Shown one piece after another: positions 22,004 through 37,460 of a DNA stretch of 64,000 nt. This DNA comes from Dugong dugon. Taxonomy: Eukaryota > Chordata > Mammalia > Sirenia > Dugongidae. The position numbers were made by a program, and so were the translations under genes. Within the stretch, counting starts at the first letter, position 1; each line of letters begins with the position of its first letter. The DNA is taken from assembly GCA_030035585.1 (NCBI GenBank), contig CM057464.1, positions 73,454,919 to 73,518,918 of the forward strand, written 5' to 3'. The notes under the pieces were generated by a model that did no database searches, was not told where the DNA came from, and saw only the letters and a list, made by a program, of their open reading frames with translations.

Positions 22004-22998
22004 CAGGTATTAAAGGTACTGCATTTTTCTTAAACAATCTGGAGTTTTGTGTGGCTTGATTTTAGGGTTTATGGGGGTGCAAAAGAGAAGCAGTAAATGA
22101 CAGAAAAGTGATTTTAGAGCCAAATTGTAAAGGATCTTACATACCAGGCTAAAGTTTAGACTTTATATTGAAGGCAGTGAGAAATCTTTGAAGGCCCTTA
22201 AGTATGGGATACCCACAGGGTCTTTCATGATGGAAACAAACTCAAAGGTACAGCATTTGCAGAGATGATTTCTTCTAGTCTGACATCATCTGCCAAGTAA
22301 AGTTATAATAGTTCACAATAGGACCAGGTGTGGGCAAATTTGGAGAGAAAAATAAAAACCCTAGAATGAGACTCACTCCTAAGGGGGCTAACAATGATGG
22401 CTATAGGAAGGATGTAGTTATTCAAGTTGGAGTGATGATCGGACAGCAGAACTTAAGTACTGGAATTATAACAAGAAACCACAAGAGATGATCCAAAACA
22501 ATTCAACATTTGGAGGTATCAGCAAAGACTAAGATGAGAGCCTCAAAGCAGTTAATAAGTGGAGCTTATTAACCACTTGATTATCCGAGAACAGACAAGC
22601 TAACAGTTGATAGAGAGTTAAGACCGGCCACAGGAACCTGCTCCTGACAAGGTTTCAGGTACACATTCCAGTCAACATTGGAACTTATTACAGCAATTCG
22701 GTTGCTCTAAGACTGGAGATGTTTAGCAGGCATGCAGGCAAAAATCTGGATTCAGAGAACAAAAGAGGGGTCCAGTGACTGGAGGTGAGATGTTAGGATT
22801 TAGGGGAGTGAATTTCCAGCTTTTGAATTCTGCCCTTTACTCCTTCTGCCTTCTGAAGTTGTCTGATGAGGAAGAGCCCCATATACTGGCAACAATGCCC
22901 CACCACATTCAAGGCTCAGCTGAGAAGTAGGGACAGAGCTTAGATCTGGGAGGTAGTCAGATGCTTCCTACTGCACTCCTCCTTCTGCCTTATAGTGT
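22004..22998. other. Intergenic; L2-like relic near 22060-22200, otherwise unrecognised
   Basis: The part 'aaaggatcttacataccagg', then 'agactttatattgaaggcag', resembles the L2 internal consensus ('gggccttgtaggcc', then 'gagtttggactttatcctgagggcaatgggaagcc'). The rest has no recognised repeat and no gene. Confidence 0.35.
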
Positions 22999-23058
22999 TC
23001 TCTCTCTCTTTCTCACACACACACACACACACGCACACACACACACACACACACACAC
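22999..23058. repeat. (CT)n(CA)n compound microsatellite
   Basis: A CT-rich stretch passes into about 22 CA units with one G interruption (CGCA near 23032). Likely length-polymorphic. Confidence 0.95.
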
Positions 23059-23215
23059 GTTGCTGTAAACTGGCGAAAAGTGGCCTATTCAATGATTCAC
23101 TCTCAGACTAATCTATTTAATATTGAAGAGTAGGTAATAAAGAAGAGGGTGGTTGGAGGGACACTCCTGGGTGGACATTTTATCCTTTGCATTAAGAGGT
23201 AGAATTATGAGGACT

Positions 23216-23398
23216 GACTGATCCATTGCTGTCGAGTCCATTCCGACTCATAGTGACCCTACAGGACAGAGTAGAACTGCTCCATAAGGTCTCCAAGGCT
23301 GTAAATCTTTACAGAAGTGGACTACCACATCTTTCTCCAGCAGAGTGGATGGTAAGTTCAATTTGCTGGCCTTTAGATTAGCAACAGAGCGCTCCTTA
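23216..23398 (-). mobile_element. AfroSINE-type SINE
   Basis: Reversed tail 'cattgctgtcgagtccattc', core 'ggacagagtagaactgctcc', middle 'ccacatctttctccagcaga' and head 'ttagattagcaacagagcgc'. Confidence 0.88.
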
Positions 23399-23814
23399 TG
23401 AGGAGAGGGCCATAAACATTTTACTGTTTCTCAGAAATAGGCATTTAGTTTGATAACTAGACAAAGTAGAACTGATCAATATTATTTAGATTAGTAAGGA
23501 GTGTCATAGCAGTGGGACGCAAATTGTTTACCTAGAGTTACTTGAATCACCCCTGGCTATGATCAAGATTGGTATTAAAGACCAAAATTAGATTAAGCTT
23601 GAGTTTATTAAAGTGAGAAGGTGGAACAGGTATGATGCTATTTAAACTGTTCTCTAATTTAGTCTACGGAGTAAGGTAACTAGGCAGAATGTAAAAACAT
23701 CTGGAAAAGGCATCAGTGACAAACCTGTTGCTTAGATTATGATTTAATGTGTTTGCTCCTGGATTTCTTATCATACATGTTAAATTTCTCCTTTTTGTGA
23801 GGAATTAATTTAGA
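23399..23814. other. Intergenic, nothing recognised
   Basis: About 400 bp between a SINE and a MER5A element with no gene or recognised repeat. Confidence 0.5.
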
Positions 23815-24004
23815 CCAGAGTTCTGGTCAAATTTTAACATGCATCCTGATCACTTGTACAGGGCATTAAAAACAGATTTCTGGATCTCACCTCCAGAGTT
23901 TCTGATTCTGTATGGCTGGAGTGGGGCCAGAAAATTTTGATTTCTAATAAGTTTTCCAATAATGCTTTGACTGCTAGCTTGGGGATCACAATTTGAGAGC
24001 CAAT
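23815..24004 (+). mobile_element. MER5A (hAT-Charlie, non-autonomous DNA transposon)
   Basis: Follows the MER5A order: 'catcctgatcacttgtacag', 'ctccagagtttctgattctg', 'gctggagtggggccagaaaa', and the end 'gggatcacaatttgagagcc'. Length of about 190 bp is right for the family. An ancient eutherian transposon relic. Confidence 0.8.
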
Positions 24005-24017
24005 GAATGCTAAATTT

Positions 24018-24231
24018 CTTTGTTGTTGTTGTTAGTTGCTGTGGAGTCAGTTCTGACTCTTGGTGACCCCATGTGTGCAGAGTAGAACTGCTTCATAGAG
24101 TCTTCAAGGCTGTGATCTTTTGAAAGCAGATCATCAGACCTATCTTCTGAGGCACCTCTGGGTGCATTTGAACCTCCAACCTTCAGGCTAGTAGTCGAGC
24201 ATTTAACAATTTGTACCACCAAGAGACTCCT
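24018..24231 (-). mobile_element. AfroSINE-type SINE, long-core subfamily
   Basis: A GTT-repeat tail, 'gttgctgtggagtcagttct', 'cagagtagaactgcttcata', a core with 'gcagatcatcagacctatct' and 'gggtgcatttgaacc' (B box), and head 'caccaagagactcc'. This core is the 'tgaaagatcacagcc' type and differs from the shorter SINEs nearby. Confidence 0.85.
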
Positions 24232-24246
24232 GCTGAAGTTCTTGTC

Positions 24247-24906
24247 ATGGTGGTTAGGTGCCATCGAGTCAGTTCTGACTCATATCAGCCCTATGTACAA
24301 CAAAATGAAACACTGCCCAGTACTGTACCATCCTCACGATTCGTTGCTGTTTTAGCCTGTGGTTTCAGCCACTGTGTCAAGGGTCTTCTTCTTTTTCACT
24401 GACCATCTACTTTACCAAGTATGATGCCCTTCTCCAGGGACTGATCCCTCCTGTTAACACGTCCAAGGTACATAAATGAAGTCTCACCATCCTTGCTTCT
24501 AAGGAGCATTCTGGCTGTACTTCTTCCAAAACAGACCTGTTTGTTCTTCTGGCAGTCCATGGTATATTCAATATTCTTCACCAACACCATAATTCAAGTC
24601 ATCATTTCTTCTGTCTTCCTTATTCATTGTTCAGATTTCGCATGCATTGGAGGCGATTGAAAATAGCATGGCTTGGATCAGGCACACCTTAGCCCTCAAA
24701 GGGACATCTTTGCTTTTCAACACTTTAAAAAGGTCTTTTGCAGTAGATTTGCCCAATGCAATACATCCTTTGATTTCTTGACTGCTGCTTCCATAGGTGT
24801 TGATTGTTGATCCAGGTAAAATGAAATCCTTGACAACTTCAATATTTTCACTATTTATCATGATGTTACTTATTGGCCCAGTTGTGAGGATTTTTGTTTT
24901 CTTAGT
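24247..24906 (-). pseudogene. RTE LINE 3' fragment (end of RT and 3' UTR)
   Basis: Reverse complement of the same region as 10910-11665. The 3' terminus 'gttaggtgccatcgagtcag' is at the left; the protein segment (TKKTKILTTGPISN, VVKDFILPGS, SSQEIKGCIALGKS) lies at 24631-24910. It ends abruptly within the RT C-terminal region and is 5'-truncated and non-functional. Confidence 0.88.
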
Positions 24907-26295
24907 GATTCTAAAAATAAACAAATAAATAAAATAAAATTAAGACTTAATAATTCTGGGAAAGTTTGCACTGCCAGAATTTCATGGTAAAATTATAACA
25001 TTTAACTATAATAAATAAAATATTAAAACTTGTTTCATTGGGAATGATTTACCTCTTTCATCATCTCCTACAAAACATTTACACACTTGCACACATACAT
25101 TCAAGCACACACACTTTCTAGGAGCTATATTTGATTAAGTTAGATTATATTAGAGAAAGTCTATGCTTCTTCCATCATCAAGTTTAGAAATAGTTTGTCA
25201 CTTGTAAGTTTTCCACTTTAATTTGTGCAAAGTAAGTTAATTTATTTGCCTAATCCAGCTTTGTGGATTTGATTACTCCGCCATGTGATCATGTGTATAT
25301 CAGAGGTAGACAGGGATCATATCTTCATTGGTTTGTCTTATTGTGAACATGTTACTTGCTTTTGTGCTATTGTATATTTGATTGTGTGCTAATATCTATT
25401 TATTTTTAATAAATAATATTTAAAATTAGATTGGAAAAAAATACTTTACATCATGACAGATCATTAAAATGAAGTTTAGTTTGCCCTTTGAGAATGGGAT
25501 CTCTTTTTTTCTCTAAGTGTTTTACCTTAGTCAGCGACAAGCAGCTCCTTTGCTATTGTTACAGAGTTCTTTGGTTGTAATTATTTTGATCTGGCTACCT
25601 TACAGAAAGAGAAACATCATCAAATACCCTGAACTTTAAATATAAATCTGAACTTTAGAAGAGATATCTAAACTCAAAAGTGATTTAATAGGTTTAATTA
25701 TAAATTAACTTATTAATATTAATAAACTTACTAATATAATCAATATTGATAAGTTAGTAAGTTTCAATAGGAGCCAATAAGGTGTGCTTCATAAATTAAA
25801 AAAACCTGGCTTTCAAAAATAATATAAAATTAAATATTTTATCCAGTTAAACTAGCTTTTCCCCCCACTTTTTGAGTGAAAGTCATGCAATCACAGAGTT
25901 GAAGAATATTGAATAACTTGTTGACACTATTATAAGACTTAACACACTAGAACTAGATTCAGATTAAATTTAAATAACTATTAAATCACAAAATGTTCTT
26001 GAATACATCTTAATCTTTAGGGCTATGTCAAAAATTAAAATAAAATTTGAAAAATACTTAGAATAGGTGATTTCACGGTTTGTTAAGCAGAGAGAGAATT
26101 CCGGGGACTCGTGGGCTTGAGAGAGTTATCTTTTCATCAAACAGCCTGTGTGGATAAGCTCTAGCTTATTAAAAAGTCCAATGAATAAATTTAAACTTTA
26201 CCAGCATTAATCTTTCATTCAAAAATGTCTGCCTCATGGGGCATAAAATCCATAAAAGTGACAGCCGCGCAATAAGTCAATGCTGATTATAATCA
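24907..26295. other. Intergenic AT-rich, no gene; small inverted repeat inside
   Basis: Very AT-rich. The palindromic area around 25700-25765 includes an exact 11-bp inverted pair (25724-25734 with 25754-25764). No repeat family recognised with confidence. Confidence 0.5.
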
Positions 26296-26299
26296 TATT

Positions 26300-26512
26300 A
26301 ATAGCTAACATTTATTGAGTGCTTACTATGTACTAGGTATAGAATGCATTATCTCAGTTGTTCCTCACAGTGATTTTATTGGCTAGGTCCAATTATCATT
26401 CCCATTTCCCCATCAGGAAACTGAAGTTTACAGAGCGTCATAAATACTTCCATTACAAGGAGCTAGTAAATGGTAGAATCAGAATTTGAACAATTTGATT
26501 TCAAAGCCTAAA
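26300..26512 (-). mobile_element. MIR SINE, well preserved
   Basis: Reversed MIR in full order: 'aacatttattgagtgcttac', 'attatctcagttgttcctca', 'caggaaactgaagtttacag', 'gctagtaaatggtagaatca', 'gaatttgaac'. Confidence 0.85.
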
Positions 26513-28684
26513 ATACCATGTTTTAAAACTGACTCATCTTTCATTGGATTAATTGACTATGGCTTCCAAACACATTACGTGCCTACTAGTGTCTTAACTA
26601 TGTAGTCTGTTCGGAGTAGATATATTATCATAAAATTACAATAGAGAATCATATTTATCTATATACCTCACTAAAATTAATTTGAGTTATTTAGAATGTA
26701 AAATATAGATATGATTCAAATCACAATGCTCTGCATAAACAATGCTTAATAAATGTTAGAGACAGAAAAAAAGAGAGGACCGTCCATGGGTGCTGTGAGT
26801 GGATCTAGAATGAAGGTAATGCTGTGTTCAAATTGCCACTCCCCAGTGCTCCTCATTCTACTCCTTGTACCTTCATTGCCTTGGAAAGTGCATGTTATTT
26901 TCAGGCCCAGTTTTGTTACTTCTCTCTGAATTTTCTCTTCTCTTTATCTGCTTTCTTTCAAACCCACTCCCCTCCATACTACATATTTATCTTCTCTTTG
27001 TTTTTGCAAAAGATTAAAGCAAATCAGACATTATAAGTGGACAAGTTTACATTAGTTTAACACAAGACACTGTGTGGCACATATCTAGTTTCCCTGTGTC
27101 TGCCAAACAAAAGCACACATTTCCTTATAATATGCATTCCCCAAATTAAATATTTTATTCAGTTCAGTAAATTTGAATTAATCTTCTACAACAGGAAATG
27201 AAAATACCTTGGTAAGATGCAGTACTTGGTCTTCAAAGAGTTTACAATATAGAGGACCAGGCAGAAAGATTCAAGTAAATAAGCAGCTACAATAAAACAA
27301 GACCAAAAATGCAACAAAAAGCATGCACACAAAATACTAAGAGGATTCAGAAGAGGGAAAAACACAGTCAGGTAAAGAGTCATATGCTTTGTTTACTATA
27401 TAAAATAGTTTAATTTTAAATCAAACTTTCTCCAGAATATGAGTCAGAGAACTGAGAAGACAATTTAGTAATATCTGATTTACTTTAATTCTTAACAAAA
27501 TATTTAACCTTTACAATTTTCTAATAAATATCTCCCCTCTTCCTATGCAAAGTTTAAAAAAGTCTTAGTATCTCACGTCTCTACTTAAGTCAAATGCTAG
27601 TCTAATAAGAGCAATGCTCTTCTAATTTCTGTCATTTACCTTTACTGTCAAGTCACAAAAATCGATTTCCTGAGACCCAACATAGCACTAATTGGAAGAT
27701 GAAGACTCTCAGAGTGGGCAGCCATGAAACAAATGAAGATCAAGTGTCTCAGTCCAAGTATCCTAATATCATTGTCAACATGGATAGCATGCACCACCAA
27801 GTTATGAATCCATAAGTTAATGTATAATCACAATTCTAATTATTAGTTTGCCACTGTACTTCAGTCTATGCATCTCTGCAAAGATTCAAAAACAGATACC
27901 CCTTAATCCTTCATGCTCTAGTTGTATGCTCTGACATACTACAGAATAATAGCTTTGAAAAACTAGCATTATGCCACTATGATAAAAAAGAACAAAAATA
28001 GACTGTATGGGTGTTTTTAACCATTATATCAGAATCTTAACAGATTTTAAGGTATAAATTAATATAAGAGCACAAAGTTATTTAAAATTTGGTCTTGAAA
28101 TGAATACTGGACATTAAAATGTTGCTTTGAGAAAATGATTCTGATAATGTAATTTTTTTTCATTCATTTTAATAGATTGAATATATTGTCACTATTTCTG
28201 GCTTCTGAAACCAGGACGGGATTATTTTTTTTCTCCTTACTGGCAATTAACTGAGTGTATAATTTGGAATAATCATTTGTAATTATTTCTTGGGCATGGT
28301 ACCCATACCTTTCATCCAATTCCAAAAGCCTAGCATATGTGCTGCACTTTTGAAGTTAGGTTAAAAGTGGAAGGGTTTACATTATGAGGATTGGCAACCA
28401 TTGCACTTGAAATAGGACCAAAACTTCACTGTGCCATGCAGATGTCAGCAAAGCAAACGCTCTCCTTAAAAATTCAGCAGCACACCATTTTACAGAACAC
28501 ACCACTCTGTAGAAAAAGCAGTCACCTTCTACCAAACCTAACTCCAATGGTCAAGATAGAAAATATAATTACAGAGTTGCAAAAACGTGATTTACTCTCT
28601 GTTGGTGAGAATCATCGATTTCTTAACAACCATAACTATAGTAATGGTGTACAGTTGTTAATAGTATGATCCCTCTGATCAATC
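26513..28684. other. Intergenic, nothing recognised
   Basis: AT-rich non-coding sequence of about 2.2 kb. The ORFs at 26824-27036, 27186-27383 and 28391-28669 show no family features and have AT-driven composition. Confidence 0.5.
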
Positions 28685-28780
28685 AGACCTAAATTTTACC
28701 TTAGTTTCACCACTTGTTTTCAGAGTAACCTTGGGTAAGTTACTAAATTCTCTGAGCTTTAGCTTCATCATCTGTAAATG
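28685..28780 (+). mobile_element. MIR SINE fragment
   Basis: Forward MIR: 'agagtaaccttgggtaagtt', 'actaaattctctgagcttta', 'gcttcatcatctgtaaatga'. Confidence 0.75.
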
Positions 28781-29092
28781 AGGTCAGCAAACTCTTTCTA
28801 TAAAGGGTCACATATTAATATTTTAGGTTTTGAGAACCATAAGGTCTCAGTTTCAACTCTGTCTTATAGAGTGAAAGCATCCATAGACAATATGTAAACT
28901 AACTGATAAGGCTATGGTCCAATAAAACTTCATTTATGAAATTTGAATTTCATATCATTTTCACAAGTCACAAAATACTTTTTCTGTAATTTTTTTCAGC
29001 GATTTAAAAATGTAAAAACAATTCTTAGCTCATGGGCTGTAAAAAAAACGGGTGGCAGACCATACCAGTAGGCCATAGATTGCCAAACTCTG
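28781..29092. mobile_element. MER20-like hAT-Charlie element
   Basis: Carries the hallmark parts 'gtcagcaaactctttctata', 'aatattttaggttttgagaa', 'catccatagacaatatgtaa', 'ggtccaataaaacttcattt', and the end 'gccatagattgccaaactct'. The middle contains the longer subfamily block 'aaaaatgtaaaaacaattct'. Family name from memory. Confidence 0.7.
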
Positions 29093-29430
29093 GTCTATAA
29101 AAATGGCATAATAGCGGGAGTTCCGGCAAAATGGCGCTCTAGGCAGAAGCACCACGCCGTCCCTCCACAGCAAAGATCTGAAAAACTAAGCCAAACAGAG
29201 AATACAACAATCCTGAAACCTTAAAACATCAAATGAAGAGATAAAGAACTCAGCCAAGCACCAAATGGAGTGAGAAAACTGACAGAGAATGGAGAGCGAG
29301 GAGAGATTCATGCAGAGGTCCCCTACCAGCTAACACAGCGCAGATCCACCATCTTGGACTCCTATCAGAGACCAACAAACAGGGGTACGAGAAAGCAGCC
29401 TCACGGAGTGTCTGGTGGGAGACAAAATAA

Positions 29431-29990
29431 CCGGTAATGTGCGGTATGCGCTTTCCCAACCCCCCACCCCTCTTCGCCCCTGCTCAGCCTCCTCTGCTTC
29501 CCACGGCCATAGACTCTTGACTGGGAAGCGCCGGCTGCTTGGATTCCACACACCCAAGTGGGTGGGTCTCTGGGTGCCATTTGTTGGCTGCTAGTGTTGC
29601 TTTTTTTTTCTGCTTCTTTTGATTTCTCACTTGCCTCTTGCCACCTCCCCCTCCTTTCACTCAAGTGCTTGGCTCCGTGTGCCATCTTTGCTTCTTCCTG
29701 AGGGGCTCCAGAGCACCGGCAATTTGTGATATACGCTTTCCCACTCTCCACCCTTCTTCACCCACACTCGTCCTCCTCTGCTTCCCACGGACACAGTCTC
29801 TTGCCCAGAAACACCAGCCCTCACTAGCTGGCTCTCTGAGTGCCATTTGTTGGCTGCTGGTGTTGCCTTTTTTTTTTTTTTCCCTGCTTCTTTTGATTTC
29901 TTGCTTGCCTCTCGCTGCCTCCCCCTCCTTTTGCTTGAGTGCCTGGCTCCGTGTGCCATCTTTGCTTCTTCCTGAAGGGCTGTGGAGCTC
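29431..29990 (+). repeat. Tandem duplication (about 285-bp unit) in the L1 5' UTR
   Basis: Unit 1 (29431-29715) and unit 2 (29716 to about 29990) share the same order of landmarks: 'ccgg..aat..', 'acgctttccca', 'cctcctctgcttcccacgg', 'gccatttgttggctgct', 'cttttgatttct', and 'gtgtgccatctttgcttctt'. The minus-strand L1 has only one such unit (about 19195-19480). The layout resembles promoter monomers in rodent L1 5' UTRs; promoter activity is inference. Confidence 0.85.
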
Positions 29991-31001
29991 CATTCGAGTG
30001 TGGAGCTGCTTCCAGGTCTGGGCTACCACACTGGTGGGATCCCGGGGCTTTTGTTCCTTTGTTCATTTAGAATAGTTTGTTTGTTTTCTTCTCCTTTTCT
30101 TGAGTTGGGAGCCCTTTCTGGCCAGGCGGAGCTGCGTGGCAAGGAACTACACTTCAGCTTCCACAGACATGCAGACGGATCCCTGAGGACATTTCTTTTT
30201 TTGTTGGTTTTTTTGGGGGGGGATTTCTTGTTCTTTTTTTTTTATTTGCTTTGTTCTCTTTCCCCCTTTTTCTCTTTCTTCATTGCTCAGTTTCTCGTCT
30301 CTCTATATCTTCCTTCTCCTTCTGATCCCTGAATACCAGGCGTTGTATACCTCTACGCCTTCTAGCCAGGCTGTACTGCAACACCTGAGAGCGACTTCCC
30401 CAGACCTCATAGCTGCATCGGTGGGATCCCTGGGAACTTTGTGGTTCTTTAACCTTTCTGATTTTTATTTATTCATTCTTTTCTTTTCTTCCTCTTCCCC
30501 TTTCTGTTTTTCTCCATTTCATAGATCTCATCTCTCCATTCAAACAGCAAGCTCCCCTAGCATTCTTTTTTTTTGTTTGTATGTTTTTGGCTCCTGTTCC
30601 TCTCTCCTCTCTCGCATATCCATCTTAGCTCCACACATAACAATCTCCCCGCTACCTCCTGCCTACCTGCACCGTGCTCTTGATATCACACCACCAAGAA
30701 GCATAGGCAAGACCTACTGGAACCTGCCCTGCACTGACTACCAACCCACACTGGTGGCTATAGTAAGTGCCACAGACAACCTGTCCCAGTAACTCCTCTT
30801 CAGCTAGACCTGCCCTGCCGTACCATATCTGAGTGACTGACCCTGGCAGTTGGAGAAGGAGGCAAAAATTATTGAGCGCACAGACAAGCAAACAACAAAG
30901 AACACACAGTCCTCCTGCTCAGAAATAGTCAAATATTTTTTTTTTAAAAAGGGACAAAACAAACAAATATACAATCAATAAACGAGAAAAATAACTGCTG
31001 A

Positions 31002-32030
31002 ATGCCCCAAAGACAGCAGACAATACAAAAACATTTACAAAAACAGGACAGGATGGTTCCAGTAGGCATCCAAATTAAAACACAAGATGATTTTCCAGTA
31101 GAATAAAAGGCACTAGAGCTACCTGATAGGGAATTCAAATCTCTAATATTCGGAATTCTCCAAGAACTGAGGCAAAAAGCTGACAAACATGAGGAAAAAA
31201 TAGATAAATTCATGGAAAATACAGACAAAAAATTGGTATAATTCAGGAAGATGATGCAGGAATAAAATGCCAAAATAAATTCACAACTAGAAATTATACA
31301 AAAACAACAATTAGAAATACAAAAGATGAACAACAAGATTTCAGAAATGGACGATGTCATAGAAGGGCTGAGAAGCAGATTTGAAATGGTGGAAGACATG
31401 ATCAGTGGACTTGAAGACAAAAACTTGGATACAACTCTGTTTGAGGAAAACTCAGAAAAAAGAACAAAGAAAAATGAAGAGACCCTGAGAGTTATGCGGG
31501 ACACAATTAAAAGCAAAAATTTACGAATGATTGGAATTCCAGAACAGAGGGAGAAAACAGAAAACACAGAGAGGATCACTGAGGTACTGCTGACAGAAAA
31601 CTTCCCCAGTATCATGAAAGATGAAAAGCTGGCTATCCAAGAAGCTCAACAAACCCCATATAGAAGAGACCTCAAAAGAAAATCACCAAGGCATATCATA
31701 TTCACACTCGCCAAAACCAAAGACAAACAAAGAATCCTGAGAGCAGCTCATGAAAAACAAGAAGTCATATAGAGAGGAGAAACAATAAGACTAAGCTCAG
31801 ATTATTTGGCAGAAACCATGCAGGCAAGAAGGCAACGGGATGACATATATAAAATCTTGAAAGAAAAAATTGTCAGCCAAGATTAAAATGTCCTGCAAAA
31901 CTCTTGTTCAAATTTGATGGTGAAATTAGGTAATTTCCAGATAAACAGAAATTAAGGGAATATGTAAAAGTCTAACCAAACTTACAAGAATTATTAAAGG
32001 GAGTTCTTCGATCTGAGGACAAACAGTTTC
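31002..32030 (+). pseudogene. L1 ORF1, broken
   Basis: Starts MPQRQQTIQKHLQKQDRMV, matching the minus-strand copy, but an in-frame TAA appears after about 34 codons (near 31107). The best open piece (31326-31772) covers the end of the coiled coil and the RRM domain (MIGIPEQREKTENTERI) and the start of the C-terminal domain (SPRHIIFTLAKTKDKQRILRAA). A further stop at about 31770 precedes the decayed C-terminus (QARRQRDDIYKILKEK near 31820-31870). Confidence 0.85.
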
Positions 32031-32475
32031 AGCTTACAGGCAGAACCTAGGACACAGGATCATACGAGCCAGATACCAATCTAGGAAATGACCTCTCAAG
32101 GACATCCAAAACCAAAAGAAATACAACAGGGAATAAGAACAGTTAATCAATAAATGACAACAACATCAAAACAATAAAAGAGGGAATAAATTGCATAGGT
32201 ATAGAACCTTCTAATGGAGAGGAAGGCAAGGCGATACCAAGTAATGGTAGACTGCTTCAAACTTAGAAAGATAAGAGTAAAATTTATGGTAACCACAAAC
32301 AAAGTTAACAAACATACTCATAAAAATAAAGACGAAAAACATAACGTCTCGGCAAAAACAAAACCTACGAAAACAAAAGAAAAGAAAAAAAAAAATCCAC
32401 AAACAAAAGTAACTCAGCATAAGAGAGTAAGAAGAACAAAGAAAACTTCAGCACCACAAAAAAAAGCACTACAAA

Positions 32476-36268
<3,793 letters not shown>

Positions 36269-37450
36269 AAACCCATGAAAAAGTTCACACACAAAATGTA
36301 ACAATCTTTGTTGGTTACCAGGGATGGGAGGGGTGGGGGGAAATACTAAATAGGCAATAGATGAGTGGTATCTTGGGTGAAGGGTAAGACAGTACACAAT
36401 ACAGCGGAAACTAGCACAACCTGTACAAGGAAAGGTCATGGAAGCCTCACAGACACATCCAAACTTCCTGAGGGACTGAATTGCTGGCCAGAGGGCTGTG
36501 GTGACCATGCTCTTGGGGAACATCTAGCTCAATTGGCATGACACAGCTTATAAAGACAATGCTCTACATTCTACCTTGGTGAGTAGTGTCTGGGGTCTTA
36601 AAAGCCTGTGAGCTGCCATCTAAGATACTCCACTGGTCTCATCCCTTCGGGAGCAAGGGAGAATGAAGAGAACAGGATACAAGGAAGAGATTATTCCGAA
36701 GGACTAATTGTCCACAGCTACCAAGGCCTCCACCGGGCTGAGTCCAGTACAGCTAGATGGTGCCCAGCTACCACCACTGACTGCTCTGACGGGGATCACA
36801 ACAGAGGGTTCTGGACAGAGCTGGAGAAGGATGTAGAACATAATTCTAACTCACAAAAAAAAAAAAAAAAAAGACCAGATTTACTGGCCTAAAGGAGACT
36901 GGAGAAACCTCGAGATTATGGCCCCCAGACACCCTTTTAGCTCAGTGGTGAAGTTACCTCCGAGGTTCACTGTTCAGCCTGGGAGTGGACAGCCCCGTAA
37001 AACCAAATGAGACTAAAGAGGTACAGGAGTCCAGTGACAAGGGCCAGACAGCAGAAGGGGACAAGGAAGCTGGTGATAGGGAACTGAAGGTTGAGTAAGG
37101 ATATTGTTGATGTGTTGTGAGATTGTTAACCATTGTCATAGGGCAACGTTTGTAGTAACTGTTAAATGAGAAACTATTTTGTTTTGTAAGCCTTCATTTT
37201 AAGTGAGAATAACAGCACAATTGGAAAAGCGTAGTCAATGTCACTGAACTGTGTATGTAGAAATTTTTGAAACAGTGTATCTTTGGTTATGTGTATTTTC
37301 ACCAAAAACAAATGTTGAGAAGTTAGAGGGTTGACATGTTGTGGGGTTGTTAACCAATGTCATAAAACAACATGTGTACTACTGTTTCATGAGAAACTAT
37401 TTGTTCTGTAAGCCTTCACCTGAAGTATAATAAAATATTTTTTAAAAAAT
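36269..37450 (+). other. L1 3' UTR with duplicated terminal segment
   Basis: Includes a G-rich stretch ('gggatgggaggggtgggggg') soon after ORF2. It also has two related segments: 'ttgttgatgtgttgtgagat' to 'tttgtaagccttcattttaa' (37105-37203) and 'ttgacatgttgtggggttgt' to 'ctgtaagccttcacctgaag' (37332-37425). It ends with a poly(A) signal-like AATAAAAT. The same pair of segments occurs in the other two L1 copies in this window. Confidence 0.85.
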
Positions 37451-37460
37451 TGGCATAATA

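Noticed and set aside
22999-23058. CRISPR-like or functional tandem array
   Set aside because: It is a plain CT/CA microsatellite.
29638-30792. Several 100-170 codon ORFs on both strands
   Set aside because: They lie in the L1 5' UTR, which is pyrimidine-rich on one strand and so has few stops by composition.
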